Below are positions 25,901 to 33,350 of a DNA stretch of 53,916 bases, piece by piece. Each line of letters starts with the position of its first letter. The stretch's first letter is position 1. The notes below the pieces were generated by a model, which had not been told where the DNA came from, searched no databases, and saw only the letters and a program-made list of their open reading frames with translations. This stretch comes from CAZISM01 sp964541895 (GTDB lineage Bacteria > Zhuqueibacterota > Zhuqueibacteria > Residuimicrobiales > Residuimicrobiaceae). The stretch spans positions 1-53,916 of the forward strand of contig CAZISM010000025.1 of the NCBI GenBank assembly GCA_964541895.1, in the 5' to 3' direction. The position numbers and the translations under genes were made by a program.

Positions 25901-28065
25901 TCATAGCCGTAATAGCTGATGGCTGCTTTGTTGGCCTCTTCGATGAGGCCGTTGGCCGGATCGATGATCAGCATAACGGCGGCATGATCGCTGAACAGCC
26001 GGTAAAACCGCTCTTCGCTTTCCTGCAGCTTGGCGATCATCTGCTTTTCCTCTGTCGTATCGCGGGCTACGCCGATCAGTCCGCCGGGCTGTCCGTCCGC
26101 ATCCAGGAAGGAGGAGAGCGACAGCATGCAGGGGAACACGGTTCCATCCTTACGCTGCATTCGCCACTCTTTGCTGCCGCCTGTATCCACGCCGCTGGTT
26201 TGAGTGATGACGTCCAGGTTGGTAGGGTGGTCCGCGCCAAGTGCCGCCATTTCACGACTGGTGCTGGCAAGCTCATCCTGATCGTGAAAGTGATCCGGAG
26301 TCATTTTGCCGATGACCTCGTCAGCCGAATAGCCCAGCATGAGTTCCGCCGCGCGATTGAAGGTGGTGATGGTGCCGTCCAGTCTGGTGGCCACAATGGC
26401 AACCCCTGCATTTTGCAGAATAGCGTCATTCAGGTTGGATAATTGGCGGATTTCGCGGGTGCGCTGTTCCGCCAGCTCTTCCAGATCGCGGTTGAAATGA
26501 GCCAATTCCGCCAGCGCTTTTTTCAAGTCCGTGATGTCTGATAACGTGGTGAACACCCGGAACGGTGCTGTTTCCCCTTCATGGAATTCGGGTATCGCCG
26601 TCATGGACAACCAATTGTATTCTTGCGATATCGGCTGATATACGCCGGCAACGGCGCTGGTTATCCGGCCGGACTGAAGCGCCACATCTCCAGGAAAATC
26701 CTCGGGCGGAAAGGGCGATCCGTCTTCATGAATGGCATGCCAGTTTGGTTGCAGCGGCGCTTGCCGGGTCAGCTCTTCCAGGTCAAGGCCGAGAAGTTGC
26801 AGGGCCGCCGGATTGGCATGGATCACTCGCCCGGTTTGGTCCTGATAGATCACGCCCTGACTCATGGTTTCAAACAGGGTGCGGAATTTCAGCTCGCTGG
26901 CCTCAAGGGCCTGCTGCGCCAGTTTGCGTTCCGTAATGTCTCGCTCTATGGCAAAGATGCTTTCCGGTCGGCCCTGTTGATCCCGCAATAATTCCGCCGC
27001 CAGTTCCACATAAAACGCACTGCCGTCCTTCCGGCTGACCTTGAATTCCCTTGCGCCAAGCCTGTTCCCTTTAAAGAGCTCCTCCAGGCGAAATTGAGCT
27101 GTTTCATGCTCGGCAGGATCGAAAAACTCTAGAAAGTGGCGATCGATCATCTCCTGCTCGTTCTCAAAGCCGTGCAATTTGAGCAGGTTATCGGACACAA
27201 ACCGGATCGATCCTTGCGGGCTCACGATTGCGATGCCATCGGGTGAGGTTTTGATGATGGTCCGCCATTTTTCTTCGCTCTTTTTAAGCGCCTCCTCGGC
27301 CAGTTTCTGTTCGGTAATGTTGGTGACGCTGCCGTACATGCTGGCAATCTGGCCGCTGGCTTCGTCCAGTTCCGGTGAGACGATGATATGGAGCCAGCGC
27401 AAGCGACCCTCGGCGGACAGGGACCGGCAGTCAAATTCCGTCGATTGCCGTGTGTGCTGGACCTGCGCAAAGATCTGCCGGACCTGCGGCAGGTCGTCAG
27501 GATGAATGACCGTTTGCCAGTCATCGGGGGTAGAAATGTCGCGTTCGGTGAATCCGGTGGCCTGATGATAATTCCCGGCCAGAATGGACATGGTCCAGTC
27601 GCCGTTTTCCTGCAGCGAAAGCTGGAACACATAATCGGTCATCAATTCACTGAGCGTGCGTAATTGCTTTTGCCCCGCCAGCCGCTCTTCTTCCGCTGTT
27701 TTCCTCTCGGTAATATCCTGAATATGGGCTATAAAAAACCGCGGCCGCCCCTCCTCGTCGCGAGTCAGGGATGAGCTCAGGATGGCCCAAATGTATGTAC
27801 CGGATTTATGCCGATACCGCTTTTCGGTGCGATAAATGTCGAGGGTGCCGTCGAGCATGCTCTGGATGTTGGGCAGATCGTTGGCCAGATCGCCCTGGTG
27901 GGAGATATCGCGCAGATTTTTCTCCAGCAGTTCCGCCCTGCTGTACCCCAGCATTTTACACAGGGCGGCGTTCACTCTGATAAAGTTCCCCTCCGGTGTA
28001 GCCAGCACCATGCCGATGGGTGCGCGTTCAAACGCATTCTGGAACCTGGCTTCGCTTTTGCGCAA
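22924..28065 (-). CDS. Giant multi-PAS sensor histidine kinase (main part)
   Basis: Soluble kinase with no membrane span. After the N-terminal PAS encoded upstream come ten PAS modules and one GAF, most separated by the linker pattern DITERKxAEEAL. GAF is near VQMQRDLATRLSATSDLEQAL. The catalytic core has the His in FISVASHEFRTPLATIMV, N box LTNLLSNALKYSPPG, DQGIGIPEKE and GTGLGLNIVKE. Translated coding similarity continues without a usable start from 28065 back to 28248 (QGAVTGAIVISRDVTAQKKIEEA, end of the first PAS), where an in-frame TGA (28249-28251) interrupts it. TTG at 28065 is therefore only a formal start. The intact product would begin at 28542 and be about 1872 residues. It ends in TGA overlapping the REC-kinase ATG. 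Confidence 0.9.
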   Translation of the reverse strand: MRKSEARFQNAFERAPIGMVLATPEGNFIRVNAALCKMLGYSRAELLEKNLRDISHQGDLANDLPNIQSMLDGTLDIYRTEKRYRHKSGTYIWAILSSSLTRDEEGRPRFFIAHIQDITERKTAEEERLAGQKQLRTLSELMTDYVFQLSLQENGDWTMSILAGNYHQATGFTERDISTPDDWQTVIHPDDLPQVRQIFAQVQHTRQSTEFDCRSLSAEGRLRWLHIIVSPELDEASGQIASMYGSVTNITEQKLAEEALKKSEEKWRTIIKTSPDGIAIVSPQGSIRFVSDNLLKLHGFENEQEMIDRHFLEFFDPAEHETAQFRLEELFKGNRLGAREFKVSRKDGSAFYVELAAELLRDQQGRPESIFAIERDITERKLAQQALEASELKFRTLFETMSQGVIYQDQTGRVIHANPAALQLLGLDLEELTRQAPLQPNWHAIHEDGSPFPPEDFPGDVALQSGRITSAVAGVYQPISQEYNWLSMTAIPEFHEGETAPFRVFTTLSDITDLKKALAELAHFNRDLEELAEQRTREIRQLSNLNDAILQNAGVAIVATRLDGTITTFNRAAELMLGYSADEVIGKMTPDHFHDQDELASTSREMAALGADHPTNLDVITQTSGVDTGGSKEWRMQRKDGTVFPCMLSLSSFLDADGQPGGLIGVARDTTEEKQMIAKLQESEERFYRLFSDHAAVMLIIDPANGLIEEANKAAISYYGYDFAHVKDIRISDINALSADQVHAEMESATRQHRNYFIFPHKLASGIVRTVEVHSSPIHIRGRQLLFSIIHDITDRVQAEAALRKSEAENRAILEVVPDLFFRLSRTGVFLNAHAGDPVNLFVPPDLFLGKHVREVLPAQIAQQAMESIEKAFLDKTTSTFEYGLMIHSEPRRYENRMVAISDDEVLSIVRDITERHQAEAAIHRSESLLKMMTMSTPLAFYVVDHQTDVISYFNHPFCEIWRIEHLEEKMLNEEIVHNDVMQACLVLLQDQHGFIDIINKFNYTDNRLVVEDELRLADGRILRLYSSQIRGQQDEYYGRLFIFEDITKRRTEESFVQMQRDLATRLSATSDLEQALQWSLESLSRIAYVDVTGIYLLNTETGNFDLAAQLNASPEFLAEGRYIVPDSPLSRNLRSGEAVFIQYPQAARSGIAFSNPDDLVSLAAAPILHEGRVIGSIHLGSKAATNFFSEHIVLLETLAAEIGAAVARIFAERALLNSQQNFRMLFETIDDFIFILDLHGRIILTNPAVQTRLGIGEDEIRGSHILDLHPNGRRQEAAQCLQGMLMGRTAYCPVPLLADNGSLIPVETRIIRGTWDGKEVMYGISRDISERQKTEQALREAEYRWHFALEGSGDGVWDWDLQINSLFYSRQWKSMLGYAEHEISNQYNEWSSRIHPADREHCSMDIGRHLRGESELYANEHRLQHKDGHYIWVLDRGKVVESADDGKPLRMIGTQTDITKLKVMEQTLREAVDREKELNDLKSKFISVASHEFRTPLATIMVATESLLAYHTKMTIPQQTERLIKIKSQVTDLNKIIEDLLQLSRLQTVDASLEPSEFDLKALIHEIVEELAPQAESVHIECRCDHSAFTVFLDKKQIRMALTNLLSNALKYSPPGQRVRLDIKQLESMVVLAIADQGIGIPEKEIRHLFSPFFRASNVGEIIGTGLGLNIVKECIVKHGGTIDVQSVENEGTTFTVQLPLRVDVHQSQESL

Positions 28066-28248
28066 CGCCTCTTCAATTTTCTTTTGCGCGGTTACGTCTC
28101 TGCTGATTACGATCGCGCCCGTGACCGCGCCCTGCTGATCTCGCAGCGGGTTGAAGGAATTCTCCGTGTAATGCAGTCCATCAAGAAAAGGTATGGTGGT
28201 TTCGGCTGTAAAGGATTCGCCGCTGAAGCACCGGTCATAGCTATTTTT

Positions 28249-28542
28249 TCAATGGGCTCTTACTTCGGGCGTATACACGTCAGAAAGTACGCTCTCGCCG
28301 ATCGGCAACTCTTTTTTGCCGGTGGCCAGAACCGCCTGTTGCTGGGCCCGGTTGGCAAAGATCAAACGATACTGTCGGTCCACTGCAAAAATGATCTCTT
28401 GCGTGTTGTCCAGAACCAGTTGCATCAGATTCTTGTCATCGGGTAATGCTTCAGAGCGGCGATCAGGACTGGGTGCTGTTTCGGGGCTTGTGGTCGTTAT
28501 TTTGTTTTTCCGGGAGGACGATGTTCCGGATTTCTTTGACAT
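28249..28542 (-). CDS. N-terminal fragment of the giant PAS kinase, ended by in-frame TGA
   Basis: Starts at ATG 28542 after GGAG (5 bp spacing) with a Lys/Ser/Thr-rich leader (MSKKSGTSSSRKNK). It then enters a PAS domain (LMQLVLDNTQEIIFAVDRQYRLIFANRA) and ends TPEVRAH-stop. The stop at 28249-28251 is in the same frame as the rest of this PAS (KNSYDRCFSGESFTAETTIPF), so it is a single-codon interruption, not a frameshift. A Trp codon TGG at this place would restore the typical RAHWKxSYDRCFSGES sequence. Most likely a nonsense mutation or a base error; programmed readthrough is less likely. Confidence 0.85.
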   Translation of the reverse strand: MSKKSGTSSSRKNKITTTSPETAPSPDRRSEALPDDKNLMQLVLDNTQEIIFAVDRQYRLIFANRAQQQAVLATGKKELPIGESVLSDVYTPEVRAH

Positions 28543-29042
28543 GTTCACTCCGACTGGTTTTGAATCGTAGTGTCTTCGGGCATACTCTACAAAAAAGGAG
28601 GTGACGTCATGTGGTACGTGGAATGATGGAATAGTCCTTCGATGCCTCATATCAGCCGGAAAGGCGCGTTGCGGGAAAGAAAGAGGATGACGACAGCAGA
28701 CAAATACATTCTGGTGAGCGAAGCACCCAGCCACACCACCACCTCTGGCCGCATAATCCAGCTGCGAATGCCGAGCCGCTGATGCCTCTGGCAATATAAC
28801 CATTTATTCACGGACAATCAAGCAGTAATGTTGCGACGCCGCTTGCACAGTGTCTGGGTGTTGAGGAAAATGTGAACCTGCGACGTGCTGAATCTGCCCT
28901 TGCTTTTGGCGGCCTTGATATGTATTTTGAGCTGCCGGCCGGCTCTGGTGGACGAGTCGCGCCGGCAGGGTCGATCTCAAAAGCTCGGCCCCATGGTCAT
29001 CAGCGGGTTCTTGACCCACCACCTTGTTCAAAGGAGAGCGAT
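28543..29042. other. Divergent intergenic region between giant kinase and GH116 gene
   Basis: 500 bp with no supported gene. Near the kinase side, 28593-28611 reads AAAAGGAGGTGACGTCATG on the plus strand. This is a perfect Shine-Dalgarno sequence followed by a start codon, but the reading frame is only MWYVE then TGA. Closer to GH116, AAAGGAGAG at 29029-29037 is the ribosome site of that gene. GCCGGC at about 28935 and 28968 forms a weak inverted repeat. No clear promoter was identified for either gene. Confidence 0.4.
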
Positions 29043-31814
29043 ATGCGGCTTATCCATCGTCTGTTATACGTGCTTTCGTCTGTTGTCTGCTTATGTGCGA
29101 GCATCGTTCTGTCTGCTACGCATCATGGCAGAATCTATGCCGGCGCTGCGTTGCATGAAATCGCTTTTCCCCTGGGCGGCATTGGCACTGGTTCCGTTTC
29201 CCTGGGAGGCCGCGGCGAGCTGTGCAACTGGGAGATCTTTAACAGGCCGGATAAAGGCGGAGAGCTTGATTTTACTTTTTTCGCCCTTTGGGTGAAGCCG
29301 GAGGGTGGCGAGGCGGTAGCCAGAATTCTCGAGCGCAAGCTTACACCGCCTTTTACCGGCGGACATGGCGTCAGCCAGCGACAGCTGTCCGGCATTCCGC
29401 GCCTGGATGAGGCCGAGTTCACCGGCGAATACCCGTTTGCTCAGATCGCATTCAAGGACGCCAGACTGCCGGTGCAGGTGACCTTGGCCGCGTGGAGTCC
29501 ATATATCCCGTTGAACGAAGACGACAGCTCGTTGCCGGCAGCGTTTTTTACCTGGCATATCGCCAACCCTCATTCCAAAGCGGCGCGAGTGGCGCTGGCC
29601 GCCACTCTCTTTAATCCCATCGGCAGCAAATATACCGACGTCAACGGCCACAAGCCCGGTCTGGGCAAAAACCTGAACCAGTATATCGAATCTGCGGATT
29701 TTCGCGGATTGTTGTATACGTCGCAAAAATTGGCAAAAACCGAGCCCAATTACGGCAGCCTGGCGTTAACTACCAGTTGGCAGCAGCTCAATGTGCAGAC
29801 GCGCTGGTACCGCGGCGGCTGGTGGGATTCCTGTCACCGCTTCTGGGATGATTTCAGCGATGATGGCCGGGTGGAGGAGGTGCGCGACGCGCTGGCGTCG
29901 AACAACAATCAGAGCGATGTCGGATGCCTGGTGCTGCAGGCGGAGATACCCGCACAGGGCTCGGTCGATCTGCCCGTTGTGCTTACTTGGCATTTTCCAA
30001 ACCGGGAAAATTACTGGAACGGTGAAAAAGAGGTGCGCGGCAGGATCATGCAGAATTTTATCGCCGGCCGTTACGAGGACGCCTGGCAGGTGGCCAATTA
30101 TGCGCACCGCCACAAAGCTCGCCTGCACGACGATACGCGCCTGTTTCATGACGCTCTCTTTAACACCACCCTGCCCGATTACGTGGTGGATGCCATGTCC
30201 AGCCAGATGTCCACCCTGAAAACCAACGTCGCGATCCGCCTGGCGGACGGCAGTTTTTTCGGTTTTGAAGGCAACAGCGATAAGGAAGGGTGTTGTCCGA
30301 TGAACTGCACCCATGTGTGGAACTATGAAAACACCCTGGCGTTTCTCTTTCCGGCCCTGGAACGCTCCATGCGCGAAACCGATTTCCTGCACAACACACT
30401 GCCAAACGGCTACATGACCTTTCGCACCCTCTTGCCTCTTGGGGAGTATTGGTGGAAATTCAAAGCCTGTGCCGACGGTCAGATGGGCAGCATCATCAGA
30501 GCCTTTCGTGAGTGGCGATACTCCGGCGACACAGCCTGGCTGCGAAGCGTGTGGCCCCGCGTGCAATCGGCCCTCGAGTTCGCCTGGAAAGGCTGCGGCG
30601 ATCCGCCTCCGGCCGGTTACGAATGGACAAAAGAGCAGGTGGCCATGCCCTGGGATATGAACAAAGACGGCGTCATGGAAGCAGAGCAGCACAACACCTA
30701 TGATATCGAATTCTACGGCCCCAATACCATGATGGGTTCGCTCTACCTGGGCGCACTGAAAGCCGGCAGCGAGATGGCTCTGGCCATGGGAGAGAAGAAC
30801 AAATCCAGAGAGTACCTGCAACTGTATGAGAAAGGCCGAAAATGGTACGATCAAAATCTCTGGAACGGCCGCTACTATTTCCAGGACATGTATGTGCTAA
30901 AGGGTCTAAAGGTTCCGGAACATCTTGTGGCGCCCGAGAGCCAGCTCTGCAGTCCAGCCTGCGCCTGCAAACAGATGCCTGGCGGCAAACGGCCTACTCT
31001 GGAAAAAGATGAAACCGTGCCCAAGTACCAATACGGACAGGGCTGTCTTTCCGATCAACTGTTGGGTCAGTATATAGCCCATGTGGCCGGTTTGGGACAC
31101 CTCCTCGATCCGGCACATGTTAAAACGGCCATGAAAGCCATCTATGACAACAACTTTACACATTCCATGAGCACCTTCGCCAACGTTCAGCGCGTCTATG
31201 CATTGAACGAAGAGGCCGGATTGCTGTTATGCACCTGGCCGGCCGGCGGCCGGCCGGCGTTGCCCTTTGTCTATAGCGATGAAGTGTGGACCGGCATCGA
31301 GTATCAGGTCGCCGCCACGCTGATCTATAACGGCTGCATCCAGGAAGGGCTGCAAATTGTGAAATCGGTTCGTGATCGCTACAATGGCGGCAATCGTAAT
31401 CCCTGGGATGAAATCGAGTGCGGCCATCATTATGCCCGCGCCATGGCGAGCTGGGCCTTGCTGCCGGCGCTCTCCGGATTCCAGTATGACGGCGTCAAGG
31501 CGAGCATGGGCTTTGCCCCCAGACTGCATCCGGAGGCCTATAGCGGCTTTTGGTCCTGCGGCAGCGGCTGGGGCGTTTTTTCACAGACGATCGCGAATGG
31601 CAGGTTCAGCTGCGATTTGGCACTAAAGTACGGCACATTGCAGCTCAATAAATTTCTGCTGGCCTATGCAGGAAACCCTGCAAAGGAGTCGAATGTGCTG
31701 GTGGACGGCAAGCCGGAGGCATGCCGCGTGTTAAAGCGTGGCGATGAGATAACCATTGCATTCGCCAGGACGATCAGGCTCGCAAAAGACCAGGTGCTGG
31801 CCATACGATTTTAG
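29043..31814 (+). CDS. Secreted GH116 family glycosidase (beta-glucosidase/xylosidase type)
   Basis: Retaining exo-glycosidase related to human GBA2 and archaeal SSO1353, usually acting on beta-glucosides or beta-xylosides. I start at ATG 29043 (GGAGAG upstream), which gives a signal peptide (LLYVLSSVVCLCASIVLSA); an in-frame ATG at 28872 would add 57 residues and hide it. The N-terminal beta-domain opens with HEIAFPLGGIGTGSVSLGG, the family hallmark. The (alpha/alpha)6 catalytic domain carries the expected nucleophile Glu429 in NCTHVWNYENT and the acid/base Asp554 in QHNTYDIEFYGPNTMM. Their 125-residue spacing fits the family. It is 923 residues long. It ends 5 bp before the convergent SGNH esterase gene. 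Confidence 0.93.
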   Translation: MRLIHRLLYVLSSVVCLCASIVLSATHHGRIYAGAALHEIAFPLGGIGTGSVSLGGRGELCNWEIFNRPDKGGELDFTFFALWVKPEGGEAVARILERKLTPPFTGGHGVSQRQLSGIPRLDEAEFTGEYPFAQIAFKDARLPVQVTLAAWSPYIPLNEDDSSLPAAFFTWHIANPHSKAARVALAATLFNPIGSKYTDVNGHKPGLGKNLNQYIESADFRGLLYTSQKLAKTEPNYGSLALTTSWQQLNVQTRWYRGGWWDSCHRFWDDFSDDGRVEEVRDALASNNNQSDVGCLVLQAEIPAQGSVDLPVVLTWHFPNRENYWNGEKEVRGRIMQNFIAGRYEDAWQVANYAHRHKARLHDDTRLFHDALFNTTLPDYVVDAMSSQMSTLKTNVAIRLADGSFFGFEGNSDKEGCCPMNCTHVWNYENTLAFLFPALERSMRETDFLHNTLPNGYMTFRTLLPLGEYWWKFKACADGQMGSIIRAFREWRYSGDTAWLRSVWPRVQSALEFAWKGCGDPPPAGYEWTKEQVAMPWDMNKDGVMEAEQHNTYDIEFYGPNTMMGSLYLGALKAGSEMALAMGEKNKSREYLQLYEKGRKWYDQNLWNGRYYFQDMYVLKGLKVPEHLVAPESQLCSPACACKQMPGGKRPTLEKDETVPKYQYGQGCLSDQLLGQYIAHVAGLGHLLDPAHVKTAMKAIYDNNFTHSMSTFANVQRVYALNEEAGLLLCTWPAGGRPALPFVYSDEVWTGIEYQVAATLIYNGCIQEGLQIVKSVRDRYNGGNRNPWDEIECGHHYARAMASWALLPALSGFQYDGVKASMGFAPRLHPEAYSGFWSCGSGWGVFSQTIANGRFSCDLALKYGTLQLNKFLLAYAGNPAKESNVLVDGKPEACRVLKRGDEITIAFARTIRLAKDQVLAIRF

Positions 31815-31819
31815 TCAGA

Positions 31820-32905
31820 TTACCGCGTGTGTTCCAGTATCTGCCAGAGCAACGATTCCAGGGCGTCCGCTTGCCGGATAAAGCCGACATCGGTGGCGTG
31901 CACGCCGTCCACCGCCGCTTCGCCGTCAACGCCATACAGAGCATCGCCGTGGACATAATAGATCTGTTGCGTACCATTCCGGATCACGGCCTCGAAGGCG
32001 CGCGCCAGTTCCCGGCGTTCCTGCAAAATATGGTTGTTCGCCTCCGGCGTGAGAAAGGCGTGGCTGTAGCGAACGCTTTCCAGCAGAAGGATGGGTGTTT
32101 CCGGATGCGCCTTGCGTAAAATGGTGACAAATTCTGTCGCTCGGGTATAGACCTCTTCCGGTTTCAGGTTCTCCAGGTTGGCGAGGATATAGGCGGCCGG
32201 ATCCAGTTCGGCCAGCAGCTGCGCCATCTCTGGTTCCATGATGCCGTTGCCGGAAAAGCCGAGATTAATGAACTCTCTGTTCAGGCGGCGGCTGAGAATG
32301 TTGCTGGCTGCCATGCCCGGCCTGGAAGCGCAGCCGCCTTGCGTGATCGAAGTGCCATACCAGACGATGGCTTTGGTTGTGTCAGCTGGCGTCGGTTCCA
32401 GGAGGCATTCCGGGGCCACACCCAGTTCGACTTTGCTCGCGCCGTTATAGAGCGGCAGATAGAGCACATAGTCGCGTTTGCCGGGGAGTATGTGGTTGTA
32501 CAGGGTTGCTTCGTTTATGGGAAAATTCTGCGGTCGACCAGCTCCGAGCCAGTGCCATGCGCCTTGCTGTTCCACGTAAAGATCCAACCCGCTGACCCCG
32601 GTCGCCGGCATATGCGGCATGGCCAGATTTTCCTGCAACAACGTCCAGCGCACCTTTAAGGTGGTGGCATCGGTCACAAACCGCACCGCCACACCGGCCG
32701 TGTGGCGACTCAGATTCCATACCGGTTTCCGGACAAGCGATTCGGCCTTCGCCGGCAAGCGGTCGAACGGCAGTTTGGTCTCCAGCCAGCCTTTGCCCTG
32801 GATGGTGAGGGTCGAGGCATCGATCCATTTGACAGGGGCGGCCGGTTCTTGTGCCAGGGTGATAAACGCCAGCACGAGTATGAGAACTGGAACGGGAATT
32901 TTCAT
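31820..32905 (-). CDS. Secreted SGNH/GDSL-family esterase
   Basis: 361 residues with a signal peptide (VPVLILVLAFITLAQ). ATG 32905 follows GGAG by 6 bp and is preferred over 32962. Residues about 25-165 form a beta-sandwich (WIDASTLTIQGKGW, then RDYVLYLPLYNGASKVELGV). The C-terminal SGNH domain has nucleophile Ser186 in VWYGTSITQGG, the block II Gly in GFSGNG, Asn243 in ANLENL, and Asp333/His336 in VDGVHATDVGF. The two-domain form is common in acetyl-xylan or other carbohydrate deacetylases of soil bacteria. It would remove acyl groups from glycans in the periplasm or outside, complementing the GH116 and GH38 neighbours. Substrate inferred only. Confidence 0.9.
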   Translation of the reverse strand: MKIPVPVLILVLAFITLAQEPAAPVKWIDASTLTIQGKGWLETKLPFDRLPAKAESLVRKPVWNLSRHTAGVAVRFVTDATTLKVRWTLLQENLAMPHMPATGVSGLDLYVEQQGAWHWLGAGRPQNFPINEATLYNHILPGKRDYVLYLPLYNGASKVELGVAPECLLEPTPADTTKAIVWYGTSITQGGCASRPGMAASNILSRRLNREFINLGFSGNGIMEPEMAQLLAELDPAAYILANLENLKPEEVYTRATEFVTILRKAHPETPILLLESVRYSHAFLTPEANNHILQERRELARAFEAVIRNGTQQIYYVHGDALYGVDGEAAVDGVHATDVGFIRQADALESLLWQILEHTR

Positions 32906-32967
32906 GGGTGGCTCCAATCTGCAGATTTTAATCATCAATCCCTCAACATCAGGGTTTTGCACGTGCC

Positions 32968-33307
32968 GTCATGGCGTGCCCAGGCGCGGCGCCACATAAT
33001 CTGTCATTGCGAGCGGAGGCGCNNNNNNNNNNNNNNNNNNNNNNNNNNNNNNNNNNNNNNNNNNNNNNNNNNNNNNNNNNNNNNNNNNNNNNNNNNNNNN
33101 NNNNNNNNNNNNNNNNNNNNNNGTCATGGCGTGCCCAGGCGCGGCGCCACATAATCTGTCATTGCGAGCGGAGGCGCGGCGCCACATAATCTGTCATTGC
33201 GAGCGGAGGCGCTGTTGCTGTGCAAGAAACTGCTCTCGAATGCAGCGAAGCAATCTCAGGGAGCAGCCCGCATATCCTTGCAGAGCCTTCGCCCGTCGCC
33301 ACGCGAC
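32968..33307. repeat. Tandem and dispersed intergenic repeats around an artificial gap
   Basis: A 35-bp unit starting GCGCGGCGCCACATAATCTG and ending GCGAGCGGAG occurs at 32984-33018, and in tandem at 33139-33173 and 33174-33208. It contains the common TGTCATTGCGAGCGGAGGCGC word. Further right are ATGCAGCGAAGCAATCTCA (33240-33258) and CGCCCGTCGCCACGCGAC (33290-33307), both shared with 6329-6456. The N run 33023-33122 is flanked by the same 55 bp (32968-33022 = 33123-33177), so copy number is unresolved. No gene is present. Confidence 0.85.
33023..33122. other. Assembly gap (100 N) over a 55-bp contig overlap
   Basis: Both flanks are the identical 55-bp sequence, as expected when two contigs sharing one 55-mer are placed side by side without merging. 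The true distance may be zero or negative, or a number of collapsed repeat units. Confidence 0.95.
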
Positions 33308-33350
33308 CGTTGCATCGGGCCTGATTCCATCCTGATCGACCGCCCCCCTG

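Noticed and set aside
22924..28542. Genome-wide TGA recoding to explain the kinase
   Set aside because: Many genes here, including this kinase itself, the Gfo-independent radical-SAM gene at 48008 and the Rrf2 gene, end in TGA at the expected family C-terminus.
29766..30854. 362-codon minus-strand frame inside GH116
   Set aside because: Antisense to a gene with catalytic motifs on the plus strand; no recognisable fold.
33139..33208. Possible CRISPR array in the tandem 35-bp units
   Set aside because: Units are directly adjacent without spacers and contain common dispersed-repeat words; no cas genes are nearby.
32949..33335. Short frames running through the N gap and repeats
   Set aside because: Created by repeats and unknown bases; translations are repeat-derived (for example ICHCERR).
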